From SZUA-442 sp051011415 (GTDB taxonomy: Bacteria; Actinomycetota; Acidimicrobiia; Spongiisociales; UBA5794): DNA of 5,297 nt. Made by a program: the position numbers and the translations under genes. Below are positions 5,137 through 5,297 of the stretch, piece after piece; the stretch's first letter is position 1, and each line of letters starts with the position of its first letter. Under the pieces are notes generated by a model. It saw only the letters and a program-made list of their open reading frames with translations. It was not told the DNA's origin and ran no database searches. The DNA is taken from the NCBI GenBank assembly GCA_051011415.1, contig JBPCTY010000070.1, positions 1 through 5,297 of the forward strand. Reading direction: 5' to 3'.

Positions 5137-5297
5137 TCGCCACCCTTTTGGACGTAGTTCTTGACGAACTCCTCAGCATTCTCTTCGAGCACAGAGTCGA
5201 TTTCGTCGAGCAGGTCATCGATCTTGTCAGCGACGTCCTCACCCCGAGATGTGGGTGCGTCCTGGACCTCTTCGGCCTGGTGTTCTTCCCTGCCGCC
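5133..5297 (-). CDS. pup: Pup, prokaryotic ubiquitin-like protein (C-terminal 54 residues, 5' end outside window)
   Basis: Pup is the small, largely disordered protein that PafA attaches through its C-terminal glutamate to substrate lysines, marking them for the Mpa/ARC-proteasome. Translating the minus strand from the window edge gives 54 residues and a TGA stop. The tail contains DDLLDEIDSVLEENAEEF, the coiled-coil-forming helix that binds the ATPase, then VKNYVQKGGE. The stretch is strongly acidic, as expected for Pup. It ends in Gly-Gly-Glu rather than the Gly-Gly-Gln of mycobacteria, so it should be ligation-competent without Dop deamidation. The N-terminal part, probably about ten residues in a 60-70 residue family, lies beyond the right edge. 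The stop overlaps the prcB GTG start (GTGA). The frame is too short to appear among long ORFs, but the match to the family tail is unmistakable. Confidence 0.96.
   Translation of the reverse strand, partial: GGREEHQAEEVQDAPTSRGEDVADKIDDLLDEIDSVLEENAEEFVKNYVQKGGE
5143..5146 (-). promoter_or_regulatory. Shine-Dalgarno of prcB inside the last pup codons
   Basis: AGGG, within AAAAGGGTGG, lies six bases before the prcB GTG. These bases are the Lys-Gly-Gly codons of Pup's conserved C-terminus, so one stretch both encodes the ligation tail and serves ribosome binding for prcB. This supports the GTG at 5136 as the start and suggests translational coupling. No experimental support is available here. 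Confidence 0.6.

Noticed and set aside
1..5297. Novel defence system, mobile element, CRISPR array, tRNA or rRNA
   Set aside because: All substantial frames belong to the known Pup-proteasome locus. No repeat-spacer array, transposase, attachment site or RNA gene signature was seen on either strand.

Overview
The window is one actinobacterial Pup-proteasome locus, read entirely on the minus strand. From right to left the order is pup (3' part only), prcB, prcA, pafA, a spacer of about 290 bp, pafB and pafC. The first three or four codons of a further gene may begin at the left edge. High GC content, GTG starts, GTGA/ATGA stop-start overlaps, a complete pupylation/proteasome set and the PafB-PafC pair all point to an actinobacterium. 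The divergence from mycobacterial sequences recalled from memory suggests a deep or uncultured lineage, but the exact class cannot be fixed from this window.

Region 3592-5297 is the degradation module. Pup is the protein tag, and here it already ends in Gly-Gly-Glu. PrcB (catalytic beta) and PrcA (alpha) build the 20S core. PafA (2236-3591) ligates the Pup C-terminal glutamate to substrate lysines. pup/prcB and prcB/prcA each overlap by 4 bases (GTGA), so the three are probably translationally coupled. A 73-bp gap with a perfect stem-loop separates prcA from pafA. The partner genes dop (depupylase) and mpa/arc (ATPase) usually lie upstream of pup, beyond the right edge, and are not visible.

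Region 1945-2235 is non-coding. It holds a tract with 7-nt periodicity, a site resembling the mycobacterial RecA-NDp (PafBC-type) promoter, and several inverted repeats. It looks like a transcriptional boundary or leader placed before the regulators.

Region 89-1944 holds pafB and pafC (ATGA overlap), two HTH-WYL proteins. In mycobacteria they form the PafBC activator of the DNA damage response. Their position beside the proteasome genes follows the usual actinobacterial arrangement. Region 1-88 is a short intergenic leader with a Shine-Dalgarno and an ATG for a downstream gene on the same strand; in mycobacteria tatA follows pafC.

The system itself is known. The points worth a second look are the Ala (not Gly) before the catalytic Thr of PrcB, the GGE form of Pup, the structured and repetitive pafA-pafB spacer, and start sites that would be misplaced by taking the longest ORF.
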